From contig CAZSVI010000076.1 in NCBI GenBank assembly GCA_964610205.1, positions 1 to 18,639 of the forward strand: DNA of 18,639 nucleotides. The letters run 5' to 3'. Positions 9,377 through 17,071 of this stretch are shown here, piece after piece (the first letter of the stretch is position 1; the number at the start of each line of letters is the position of its first letter). This stretch comes from CAZSVI01 sp964610205 (lineage in GTDB: Bacteria; Bacillota; Clostridia; DSM-8532). The notes under the pieces were generated by a model. The model searched no databases, was not told the origin of the DNA, and saw nothing but the letters and a program-made list of their open reading frames with translations. The translations under genes were made by a program, and so were the position numbers.

Positions 9377-9835
9377 CTATGATTGAATTTCTACTATATT
9401 TTGCATATTTATCTTATATTCTTTATATTCAGGATGTCCAATATCACCATATATTAGCATACTGTTTTGAACCCGGCCTGTCCATAAAACAAACAAAATT
9501 TTGTTTCTGCTTATGTTATCAAATAGAATGAATGGGTTTGTTTTCAGCGTGGGGTGAAAAAGTATTTCAAAGTTTTTAATACAAACAGCCTCATCCTGAA
9601 CCTGATTCAACATATCCTCCACAACATTTGCCGCATACCTGGAATATTGAACTTTTTGAACATCGATTAGATTTTTACATATTGGGATGTTTATACTGAT
9701 GGTTTGAATATTGAATTGAGAACTGATGCGGTCTATAAAACGGCTGCTTTTTTCTCCATATACATATATTACCTGGTTCCTGAAGTATTTAACATCATAG
9801 CGTATTTTACAGTATATCTCATCCCAGTATTGCAT
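9377..9835 (-). CDS. brxF: BREX type 3 protein BrxF
   Basis: A 152-residue protein and the first gene of the BREX operon. BrxF is the small nucleotide-binding-fold protein that distinguishes type 3 BREX. The second half carries the features I associate with the family: NFEILFHPTLKTNPFILF (88-105), then NISRNKILFVLWTG (107-120) and a GDIGHPEYKEY ending (130-140). At the N-terminal P-loop position the strand is followed by VYGEKSSRF (25-33), without the GxxxxGK[ST] spacing, so ATP binding in the classical way is doubtful. AGGAAGGA precedes the ATG by six bases. Its stop codon abuts the brxC ribosome site. Transcription probably starts in the AT-rich gap upstream. Confidence 0.85.
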   Translation of the reverse strand: MQYWDEIYCKIRYDVKYFRNQVIYVYGEKSSRFIDRISSQFNIQTISINIPICKNLIDVQKVQYSRYAANVVEDMLNQVQDEAVCIKNFEILFHPTLKTNPFILFDNISRNKILFVLWTGRVQNSMLIYGDIGHPEYKEYKINMQNIVEIQS

Positions 9836-10120
9836 AAATAATCCTTCCTGTTAAAAAGATTCTTTATATTGCATATGTCGGCTGCTAACTTTTTCAAATC
9901 TCCTTTAATGCATTTTGTCCACATCTCCAAACTTTTACAATGATTGTTTTACCTTTAGTCTATTATAGAAAAAATATATCAAAATTAAGTAAATATGATT
10001 GCCAATTATATAAGTTGAACAAAATAATTGATATTATACTGTCATCCTATATAATCGCATCAGATCCACCAACTCTATGTTTTATATCTTTACCGATACC
10101 TCTTTCAACTCTTCAAAAAG
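9836..10120 (-). promoter_or_regulatory. AT-rich intergenic region, probable BREX operon promoter
   Basis: This 285-base gap separates the SWIM gene from brxF and is the only sizeable gene-free stretch in the window. On the minus strand it contains three exact TATAAT hexamers, complementary to ATTATA at 9962-9967, 10005-10010 and 10033-10038. None has a good TTGACA at 16-18 bases, so no single promoter can be chosen. The brxF ribosome site AGGAAGGA ends the region. No convincing terminator for the SWIM gene and no long inverted repeat was found. A plus-strand 94-codon frame here is not gene-like. Confidence 0.4.
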
Positions 10121-11023
10121 CTACCCCGTTTGTTTTCTGGGTCTTCCCCTCTTTTTTTGCACCGGAATGGAAGGTTCCGCGTCAACAGGGTGTTCGGCGG
10201 CTTTCTGAGCGGTTTGGAGTTTAGGGGGTCTGCCTCTTTTCCTAACCGCCGCAGGCGGTATATCCTTTGCTGCAGGCGTATTGGAATCAGCCTCTATATC
10301 GGATTTCAGATCAATTCCAAACACGGCGGACAAATCCTCGCTTACAATGGAACGGCGGCTTTTCCTTCCGGCCTTATTAAGAAGTTCGTCTGATTTCTGT
10401 GTTATAGCTTCACTCACCATTTCATTTACATTCACATTCCTTAAAAGGAAAAACAACAGCGGATCTTCATCCAATCGTGCTCCGACACCATACATGGCAG
10501 CCGCCACGTGCTTGCACATGGTGGCATAATCAGGGCAACTGCAGGAAAGTTTGATTTCTTTAGGGCCTGGAAAAAGTCCTTGTCCTTTTGCGGTAAACAG
10601 TTCGGATAATGCCTTCGGGAATTTCCCGCTCAAAAGCTCCTGCATGGAATCAATTTTTCCCTTGCAGGTTTTTGTTATATCTTCCCATACTTTTCCCGAA
10701 AGGGGATTTATGCTGATTGTAATCTCATAAGGTTTTTTCCGGCTTCCCTGCACCAAAGCGTCAATCCGCCCGGTGGAAATCGCCAGATGAAGGATTGTGC
10801 CGTGACGGATATAACTTCTTCCGCGTTCCAGACGATACGCGTAATCCCGGTAGCTTTCAAGATTCCGGTTCCAGGCCTCACCCCACCATGTTCTGGCAAG
10901 CTTTCTTCCCTCTACCGCAACAGGGTTTATATCGGGCATTTTTTTACGGAGCTTTTCAACCGCCTTTTTTGCCCTAGCCTTTTTTTCTGAAACAGGTATA
11001 TATTCAAAATATCCATAACCCAT
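10121..11023 (-). CDS. SWIM zinc-finger protein with two AT-hooks
   Basis: A 300-residue protein. Counting from the upstream GTG (three residues earlier than the chosen start), the SWIM zinc finger is CSCPDYATMCKH, with C164-S-C166, Cys173 and His175 as ligands (CxCx6CxH). Such proteins often neighbour SNF2 helicases, as YwqB does YwqA in Bacillus subtilis, and are thought to help the helicase bind DNA or partner proteins. The tail carries two AT-hook cores, RKRGRPPK (264-271) and KKRGRPRK (293-300), separated by an Ala/Pro-rich linker; these bind the minor groove of AT-rich DNA. The ATG at 11023 is nine bases after GAAAGG; the frame also allows a GTG at 11032. It lies 19 bases after the SNF2 gene, so it is almost certainly co-transcribed with it. 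Confidence 0.9.
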   Translation of the reverse strand: MGYGYFEYIPVSEKKARAKKAVEKLRKKMPDINPVAVEGRKLARTWWGEAWNRNLESYRDYAYRLERGRSYIRHGTILHLAISTGRIDALVQGSRKKPYEITISINPLSGKVWEDITKTCKGKIDSMQELLSGKFPKALSELFTAKGQGLFPGPKEIKLSCSCPDYATMCKHVAAAMYGVGARLDEDPLLFFLLRNVNVNEMVSEAITQKSDELLNKAGRKSRRSIVSEDLSAVFGIDLKSDIEADSNTPAAKDIPPAAVRKRGRPPKLQTAQKAAEHPVDAEPSIPVQKKRGRPRKQTG

Positions 11024-11042
11024 CGAAAACACCCTTTCTATC

Positions 11043-13739
11043 TTATGTTAACCTGAACAGATCCATCAACTGTCTGTTATCCATTTCGGTAATCCATTTC
11101 TCCTGCATATCCGGAATGATATCCCGGGAAATCCTAACCTTTTCTTCAATTAAGGCATCAATCTTTTCTTCGATAGTACCCTTTGTGATAAATTTATGAA
11201 CAAGAACGTTCTTTTTCTGCCCGATCCTGAAAGCCCTGTCTGTGGCCTGGTTTTCGACGGCAGGGTTCCACCACCGGTCAAAATGGATGACATGGTTTGC
11301 GGCAGTAAGATTCAACCCTACCCCGCCGGCTTTTATTGATAGAACCAGAAACGGAATATATTCCCTGCCCTGAAACAAGTCCACTATCTCCTTCCGCTTA
11401 TTCACCGCAGTCCCGCCATGAAGAACCAACCCCTTGTGCTGAAAAACACCTTCCAGGAACTGATTCAGATAATCGGTTATTTCCCTGAACTGTGTGAAAA
11501 CTAATATACGTTCACGCTTTTCAAAAATAGTTTCACAAATTTCTTTAAGCCGCAGAAATTTTCCGCTTTCTTCACCGGCATACAACTGCTGCCCCATATA
11601 TTGGTCGGGATGATTGCATATTTGCTTAAACTTCATCAATGAGGTCAGAATGAGACCTTTCCGTTCCATTCCCTCCCCGGTTTCCTCCAGTTTTCTTTTC
11701 ACATCATTGACCAGTTTATTATAAAGCGCCATCTGTTTTTTTGTCAATTGGGCATAGGTTTTCATTTCAATTTTATCGGGCAGGTCGGTGATGACCGATT
11801 TATCCGTTTTTGAACGGCGAAGGATGAATGGTCCGACCACACGCTTCAACCGCGAATACGAGCCCTGGTTTTCCTGCATTCTTTTGGTAAACCCGGTAAA
11901 CTCTTTGGCGCTTCCTAAAAGACCTCTGTTTAAAAAGTCAAACAGCGACCATAAGTCCGACAACCGGTTTTCTATGGGAGTACCCGTCATAGCTATACGG
12001 AAGGAGGCCTTCACCTGTTTTGCTGTTTTGGTTTGCCGGGTTCCGGGGTTTTTAATGGCCTGAGCTTCATCCAAAACCAGCATATTCCAATTCGTGGCGT
12101 TTATCCAGTCATATCTGGAGAGCATGCCATAGGTGGTAATGAAAACATCAAAGAGATCCAAAAGCTTCTTATCCGCCGGATCCAATCCATTCTTAGTTTC
12201 AGCGGGGTGCAGCACGCACAGTTTCACGGAAGGGGCGAATTTCGCGAATTCCTGAAGCCAGTTTCCAATTAATGAAGCAGGGACAGCAAGAAGCACTTTC
12301 TCTTTCTTTATGCTTTGGATGGAATTGATTAACGCAATAACCTGTACGGTTTTTCCAAGGCCCATATCATCCGCCAGGCATGCTCCCAATCCCAGCTTCT
12401 TCATCTGTGCCAGCCATGACAGACCTCTTTTCTGATATTCACGTAATTGAGCGTAAAAATGTTCACCGCATTGAATCTCTTCCATTTTTTCGGGATGAAC
12501 CAATACTCCAATAACATTTTTCAGCCATTCTCCCTGTGTGACTTCTACTTCACAGGCTTCCTCATCCGGTGACAGGGATAACTTTCCGGTATCCCACTGA
12601 AACCGTATCGCGTCCAAAAGGTTCATTCCGGAACCCAGGCTCTGCGCCTGCTCGAAAGCATTCAGGGTTTCCATCAGCTTGGCATGGTTTACTTCCACCC
12701 ATTTCCCCTTAATCAGGGTAAGCCCTTCCGCTTCTGTCAGCAATGAACGTAATTCGTCCTCGGAGATGGGTTCTCCATCCACAGACAATCCGGCACGGTA
12801 ATCAATGATAGCCTCGTAGCCCAATTTTGAAGGTGCTTTTTGCCCTATTTGAACCGATATCCGGGGAGTACTCGTTCTCTTTTTCCACCACCTGGGTATC
12901 CGGCATAAAATACCCGCCTCCTCATAAAGGGGTATCTCCTTTAAAAAACCGTACGCTTCCGCCGCTGTTAGTCCTATTGGATGGAATACATCGCCTGACT
13001 CAAGCAACTCACTGATAAACACGCTTTTTTCAGCGGCTTTATGTACGGTAGACAACAGAGACAGCAATTTCCCGTTATCGTTTTTAAATTCCAGAAGCGC
13101 ATTTTTTAAAGGAAGATGCCTTGATTTTCCCGCATCGGTCATTCCTGTAGAGTATGTTGCCATGAAGGCAAAGGGATAATCCGATTCCCTGTTTTCAACC
13201 AGATGGAAAAAAACCCGTCCTGCCGGATGGATGGCAGGATTCTTTTCAGTAAGATAATCGGCTACCTTTCCAGGATAATTCTCAATCTCGGTAATGAAAA
13301 CTTCATGGAGCTTCTTCCATTCTTTTATTATCCATTCCGGTGTCATATATTTATAACCGTTCATAAAGGGAGCGTTTGAGATAAGCTGTTCCGCTTCATC
13401 AAATTCCGCTATGAATTCGGTCTTCTCTCTTGTTTCCTCAATATCGGGGGTTCGGGTTAGAAATTTAACGAAAGCTGCCGATATGGACCAGAGAAAACGG
13501 ACACCCGGAGTAACTGTGCCGGACGGTCTGGAAAAACCAAGCTCATATAATGCAATAGAATCATCTTCACGGTATCTATCATAAAAGGTCTCCTGTAAGA
13601 AAAGAGCATCCTTTTCAACAGCTCCGTCTGTTTTCTGCCAATCCAGGCCATAACCTTCAGGCTCCAGCCATACGATCAATCCACGGTGTTTTGCTTCCCT
13701 TTTATCTTCAATATCATTTTGATATACGGTTTCACCCAT
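11043..13739 (-). CDS. SNF2-family ATPase/helicase (YwqA-like)
   Basis: An 898-residue SWI2/SNF2 protein, which would use ATP to translocate on double-stranded DNA and remodel protein-DNA complexes. Residues 270-430 resemble the SNF2-associated region of bacterial members. The motor has motif I LADDMGLGKTVQ (455-466), motif II LVLDEAQAIKNP (554-565), motif III MTGTPIENRLSDLW (584-597), a motif V region KAGGVGLNLT (803-812) and motif VI QATDRAFRIGQ (831-841). All catalytic residues are intact. GAAAGGAAAGAAA-ATG supports the start, which lies 64 bases inside the addA-like reading frame in another frame. It resembles YwqA of Bacillus. Because the BREX operon lacks brxHII, this enzyme might stand in for it, but that is inference. 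Confidence 0.95.
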   Translation of the reverse strand: MGETVYQNDIEDKREAKHRGLIVWLEPEGYGLDWQKTDGAVEKDALFLQETFYDRYREDDSIALYELGFSRPSGTVTPGVRFLWSISAAFVKFLTRTPDIEETREKTEFIAEFDEAEQLISNAPFMNGYKYMTPEWIIKEWKKLHEVFITEIENYPGKVADYLTEKNPAIHPAGRVFFHLVENRESDYPFAFMATYSTGMTDAGKSRHLPLKNALLEFKNDNGKLLSLLSTVHKAAEKSVFISELLESGDVFHPIGLTAAEAYGFLKEIPLYEEAGILCRIPRWWKKRTSTPRISVQIGQKAPSKLGYEAIIDYRAGLSVDGEPISEDELRSLLTEAEGLTLIKGKWVEVNHAKLMETLNAFEQAQSLGSGMNLLDAIRFQWDTGKLSLSPDEEACEVEVTQGEWLKNVIGVLVHPEKMEEIQCGEHFYAQLREYQKRGLSWLAQMKKLGLGACLADDMGLGKTVQVIALINSIQSIKKEKVLLAVPASLIGNWLQEFAKFAPSVKLCVLHPAETKNGLDPADKKLLDLFDVFITTYGMLSRYDWINATNWNMLVLDEAQAIKNPGTRQTKTAKQVKASFRIAMTGTPIENRLSDLWSLFDFLNRGLLGSAKEFTGFTKRMQENQGSYSRLKRVVGPFILRRSKTDKSVITDLPDKIEMKTYAQLTKKQMALYNKLVNDVKRKLEETGEGMERKGLILTSLMKFKQICNHPDQYMGQQLYAGEESGKFLRLKEICETIFEKRERILVFTQFREITDYLNQFLEGVFQHKGLVLHGGTAVNKRKEIVDLFQGREYIPFLVLSIKAGGVGLNLTAANHVIHFDRWWNPAVENQATDRAFRIGQKKNVLVHKFITKGTIEEKIDALIEEKVRISRDIIPDMQEKWITEMDNRQLMDLFRLT

Positions 13740-16700
13740 TTTCTTTCCTTTCTGTTATACATTGAAATCCCACTTTTAGCGGGGGCCCATCTTGATTCCT
13801 CGTTATATATCTTCACCAGCCCTTTACCGGTAAAATAGATTTCACCGCTTTTAACCCTTTCGCCTGTAATCTGCTCCCATATTTGGCAGTACAGTTTTAC
13901 CTGTTTCGCATAGTGTTCTATAAGAAGATTCAGATCCTCCTCTGTTTCAAAATAATTGGTTTTGTAATCTATGATGGACCAAGCGTCTTCCTCTTTGATG
14001 GCCAGGTCGATGATGCCCGACAGATAAACCGGAATATTATCCTCTGAATTCAACTCCGGATAAATCGGGTTTTCTTTATCTATTTTTAAGGAGAAGGGAA
14101 CTTCGGTCAGTTTATCCTTTGCGTTTTGTATCCGCCGGAATAGATCGCTATGTTTCATTTGTTCTATCAAGCTTACCGCTTCCCGGATGTGTTCAGTTCC
14201 GGCAAAGCCGTGTTCTTCCAGTATCATGGCTGTTTGGCTGTCAATGTTTTGATCTCCCTTAACAGCCTTTTCAAACAGCCTGTGAATGGCTGTGCCCCAT
14301 TCGGCTCCATAACCGCCTTTCAGGGTGTGTAGCGGATCCTGTTTCATGATTTCGGTTGGGGATAATTCGGCATAGGAAGGCTCTTTCGCACGGGTGGTAA
14401 AGTTTTTCACATTCCGCATGAATTCTTCCGGTTCTTCTCCAGGGATGTCAATAGTATTATCTTCCTGGCGAGGTTTCTGGGTTTCAGGGATTGCAAAGCC
14501 GGCTTTCTCATCCTCAATGAAATTCAACAGCGGCTCCCAGGGATTTTTGGAATTCGCTTTTCCACAGCTGGCTATAAACAGAAGATTCTTTGCGCGGGTT
14601 GCCGCCACATATAAAAGTCTGGTTTCCTCCGCATCCTGATAATCCTGCTCCTTCTTTTCATATTCGCTCCAGTTTACGGGCTGTCCCACCGTTTTTGAGC
14701 GGAATTCCCCCATTGCTTTTTTAATCGTAAAATAGCCCTGTGATCCCGCTATGTTTCGTTGGATATGATAATCGGGAGCCATGCTGGGCTTTTTATACGG
14801 ATGTGCCAGAAACACCACCGGTGCTTCCAGACCTTTTGCTTTATGAAGGTTCATTATACGAACAGCATTGGGCTCTTCGCAGCCAATATCCAATTCCTCG
14901 TCCAGATCCTGTTCGAGAATGGTCTCAAGCTGCCGCACCATTGAAAGGAAGCTGTTAAACCCTGTAAGCAGACCTTCCCTTAAAACTTCCACTATCTTAT
15001 AAATATATCCGCAACCTGTCTGCCCCATTGAACCCACAAGGGTTAACGGAATTAAGCCCAGTTCCAGGCCAATCTTTTCAAAAACCGTGACGGGCGGATA
15101 TTGCCGTGTCCACTTCAAATAAAGGGCAATCTTTGTGAAGGCACATTCGATAGGGCTCCTTGTTTCATCCGTAAGGGTTTCAGGTATCCTGCTGAAAACA
15201 TTAAATTTACCTCCCGCAAGTTTGAACCCTGCCAGAGACGCGTCACTGATTCCGAAGAAAATACCCCGTAAAACAGCAACCAGAAGAACCTGATCCTCCG
15301 GATCGGCCAGATATTTCAGAAGGATAGCGAATTCATTTATTTCCTCCACCTGAGACAGTGAACTTCCTCCGGACATCCGGACCGGTATCCCGTATTCCTT
15401 AAGTGTCATGGCGTATATATCCATACTGTCCCTGTACCTTAGAAGAACCATAAAATCCTTATACCGGGGTCTGGTTGTAAGCCCTTCCTCCATCTCTTCC
15501 TGTGTCCGCATAAGGCTGAAACTCTGATTATCAACACCGCTGCGGATAATTTCTGCAATATTCCGGGCATCCGCCATAACAATTTCCTCTTTTTTCGTAT
15601 ATTCTTCAGAAATGGAAACCACCCTGACTCCGGACTCCGTTTGCGGCGCGTCCTCTTTCAGTGTCAGCACGGGACTGAAGGCCGCCTGTAAAGAGTCGGC
15701 TTCCGAGGGAAGCAGTTTTTCAAAGGCCTTGTTGAACCACACCCCCAGTGTGTTCATAGAGCGGAAGTTGGCGGTTAACTCCAACACCCTGCCGCCTGTT
15801 TTCAGGATAATCTGTTTCACCCGGTTATAGATATCAATATCGGCTCTTCTGAACCGGTAAATGGATTGTTTCGGATCTCCCACCACAAACAGGGAGCCCG
15901 GAGACGGGACAAGCTTATACCAATCTTTTTCATACACATCCTGTCCGGTTAATAAAAACATCAGTTCGGCCTGTATTGGGTCGGTATCCTGGAATTCATC
16001 AATTAAAAGACACCGGTATCTGTTTTGAAAATAAGTGCGGACCTCGGGATAATTTTTTAACATTTCAACCGACTTCATTAACAAATCCTGAAAATTAAGA
16101 CCGGATTGTTTTCTTTTCAACTGTCCGTAATAGCTTACGGCGGGCATCACAAAACCCATGGCATTATCGTGGCAGTATTCCTTCCACCTTGTAAGGATGG
16201 GTATTAATTCGGTTTGCGAAAATTGATTGAATTGGACGTTGATCTCCTTTGTAGTGTCTTTATCGGCCAACCATCGGTTCAGTGTTGTTTTTTGTTCTTT
16301 TTCAAACATTTCAAGGAGCCTGATAAGGTTGCCTTCCCGCTCCATATCGTAATAACGGATCATGCGGATGCCTGACAATATACTCTCCTGGAGCCTGTCA
16401 TATCCTTTTTCCGGTTCGGCTTTGGGTATCCATTGACGCGCGTTGTACAACATAGGCTTCAATTTCTCAAAAACCGGCTTCAGTTCAGGCTTTGAAACCT
16501 CTGTCCGGATAATTTCAACATCAGGGTAACTGGTAATACGGTTAAAAACGCCTTCCAAATCGGAGGGCTTCAATCCCGCTTCGTTCAAGGCCGCCAGCTT
16601 TTCGGGCGAATTCAGCCTGATATCCGGCAGGTAGTGATGCCAGGCTTCTTTATGGAGCATGGCGTCCGTCAATTCATCCAGCTCGGTAAAATCCGGAGCA

Positions 16701-17071
16701 ATTGCGCCTTCCACAGGCCGCTCACGGAGTATCGCAGCGCAAAAGGAGTGAATGGTTCCGATATAGCACCGTTCAATATTGTCCAGAGCGGTTTTCAGCG
16801 CCCCTTTAACTGTTTCATGCTGTTCCTCATGATAGCGCTGCTCCAGTTTGTTCTGAAACCGTTCCTTCAATTCCTGGGCAGCCTTTCGGGTGAAGGTGAT
16901 AGCAGCGATTTTTTCAATATCACACTTCCCGGAGGTAACAAGGCTCACCATCCGGCTGACCATGCTTGTGGTCTTTCCGGATCCTGCCCCGGCTTCCACC
17001 AGGATATTGGAGCTCAGGTTGTTTTTTATCTCTTCTCTGACAAGTTCGTCGGGTGGTGTGATTCTACTCAT
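13676..17071 (-). CDS. AddA-like UvrD-family helicase-nuclease
   Basis: A 1131-residue subunit of an AddAB/RecBCD-type enzyme that unwinds and degrades DNA from double-strand ends for recombinational repair and clearing of foreign linear DNA. Numbered from the TTG three residues upstream, motifs are EAGAGSGKTT (29-38), ITFTRKAAQELKER (61-74), GTIHSFC (108-114), LLIDEFQDTDPIQ (358-370), VVGDPKQSIYRFRRAD (399-414), RIMNLHKAKGLE (741-752) and RLLYVAATRAK (821-831). A PD-(D/E)XK nuclease follows: His933, Asp1025 in SGIIDLA, Asp1038 and Lys1040 in IIDYKT, and QVKLY (1060-1064). The domain should end near IYFTGKGLVKIY; a further 42 residues then run over the 22-base repeat and into the SNF2 gene. 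ATG 17071 lies ten bases from AAGGAGG and overlaps the upstream stop by 8 bases (ATGAGTAG). It may be a paralogue of housekeeping AddA. Confidence 0.85.
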   Translation of the reverse strand: MSRITPPDELVREEIKNNLSSNILVEAGAGSGKTTSMVSRMVSLVTSGKCDIEKIAAITFTRKAAQELKERFQNKLEQRYHEEQHETVKGALKTALDNIERCYIGTIHSFCAAILRERPVEGAIAPDFTELDELTDAMLHKEAWHHYLPDIRLNSPEKLAALNEAGLKPSDLEGVFNRITSYPDVEIIRTEVSKPELKPVFEKLKPMLYNARQWIPKAEPEKGYDRLQESILSGIRMIRYYDMEREGNLIRLLEMFEKEQKTTLNRWLADKDTTKEINVQFNQFSQTELIPILTRWKEYCHDNAMGFVMPAVSYYGQLKRKQSGLNFQDLLMKSVEMLKNYPEVRTYFQNRYRCLLIDEFQDTDPIQAELMFLLTGQDVYEKDWYKLVPSPGSLFVVGDPKQSIYRFRRADIDIYNRVKQIILKTGGRVLELTANFRSMNTLGVWFNKAFEKLLPSEADSLQAAFSPVLTLKEDAPQTESGVRVVSISEEYTKKEEIVMADARNIAEIIRSGVDNQSFSLMRTQEEMEEGLTTRPRYKDFMVLLRYRDSMDIYAMTLKEYGIPVRMSGGSSLSQVEEINEFAILLKYLADPEDQVLLVAVLRGIFFGISDASLAGFKLAGGKFNVFSRIPETLTDETRSPIECAFTKIALYLKWTRQYPPVTVFEKIGLELGLIPLTLVGSMGQTGCGYIYKIVEVLREGLLTGFNSFLSMVRQLETILEQDLDEELDIGCEEPNAVRIMNLHKAKGLEAPVVFLAHPYKKPSMAPDYHIQRNIAGSQGYFTIKKAMGEFRSKTVGQPVNWSEYEKKEQDYQDAEETRLLYVAATRAKNLLFIASCGKANSKNPWEPLLNFIEDEKAGFAIPETQKPRQEDNTIDIPGEEPEEFMRNVKNFTTRAKEPSYAELSPTEIMKQDPLHTLKGGYGAEWGTAIHRLFEKAVKGDQNIDSQTAMILEEHGFAGTEHIREAVSLIEQMKHSDLFRRIQNAKDKLTEVPFSLKIDKENPIYPELNSEDNIPVYLSGIIDLAIKEEDAWSIIDYKTNYFETEEDLNLLIEHYAKQVKLYCQIWEQITGERVKSGEIYFTGKGLVKIYNEESRWAPAKSGISMYNRKERKWVKPYIKMILKIKGKQNTVD
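13769..13783 (-). other. Small RNA hairpin ahead of the SNF2 start
   Basis: On the minus strand CCCGC-TAAAA-GTGGG forms a 5-bp stem with one G-U pair and a 5-base loop. On the plus strand the same position is an A-C mismatch, so the structure favours minus-strand RNA. It lies about 30 bases upstream of the SNF2 ATG, within the addA-like tail, and abuts the GGGCCC end of the 22-base repeat. It has no T-run and is not a terminator. It may affect translation of the SNF2 gene or may simply belong to the repeat. Confidence 0.35.
13783..13804. repeat. Right copy of 22-bp direct repeat
   Basis: It matches 178-199 in the same orientation at 21 of 22 positions, beginning GGGCCCATCTTGATTC and ending TCGTT. 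Here it lies within the 3' end of the addA-like frame, where minus-strand translation gives NEESRWA immediately after the expected end of the nuclease domain. Flanking bases on both sides differ from those of the left copy. It is the right border of the segment that carries the SNF2, SWIM and BREX genes. Confidence 0.75.

Noticed and set aside
9968..10012. AT-only inverted repeat as a terminator for the SWIM gene
   Set aside because: The arms are about five A-T pairs with a long loop, too weak to terminate transcription.
9940..10224. Plus-strand 94-codon reading frame in the intergenic gap
   Set aside because: It has no ribosome site, overlaps the end of the SWIM gene on the other strand, and its amino acid composition looks like translated AT-rich non-coding DNA.
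178..13804. The two repeats as the ends of one simple transposon
   Set aside because: The copies are in direct orientation, whereas a transposon of the IS21 type would have inverted ends, and no transposase lies between them. Remnants of separate insertion-sequence copies remain possible.
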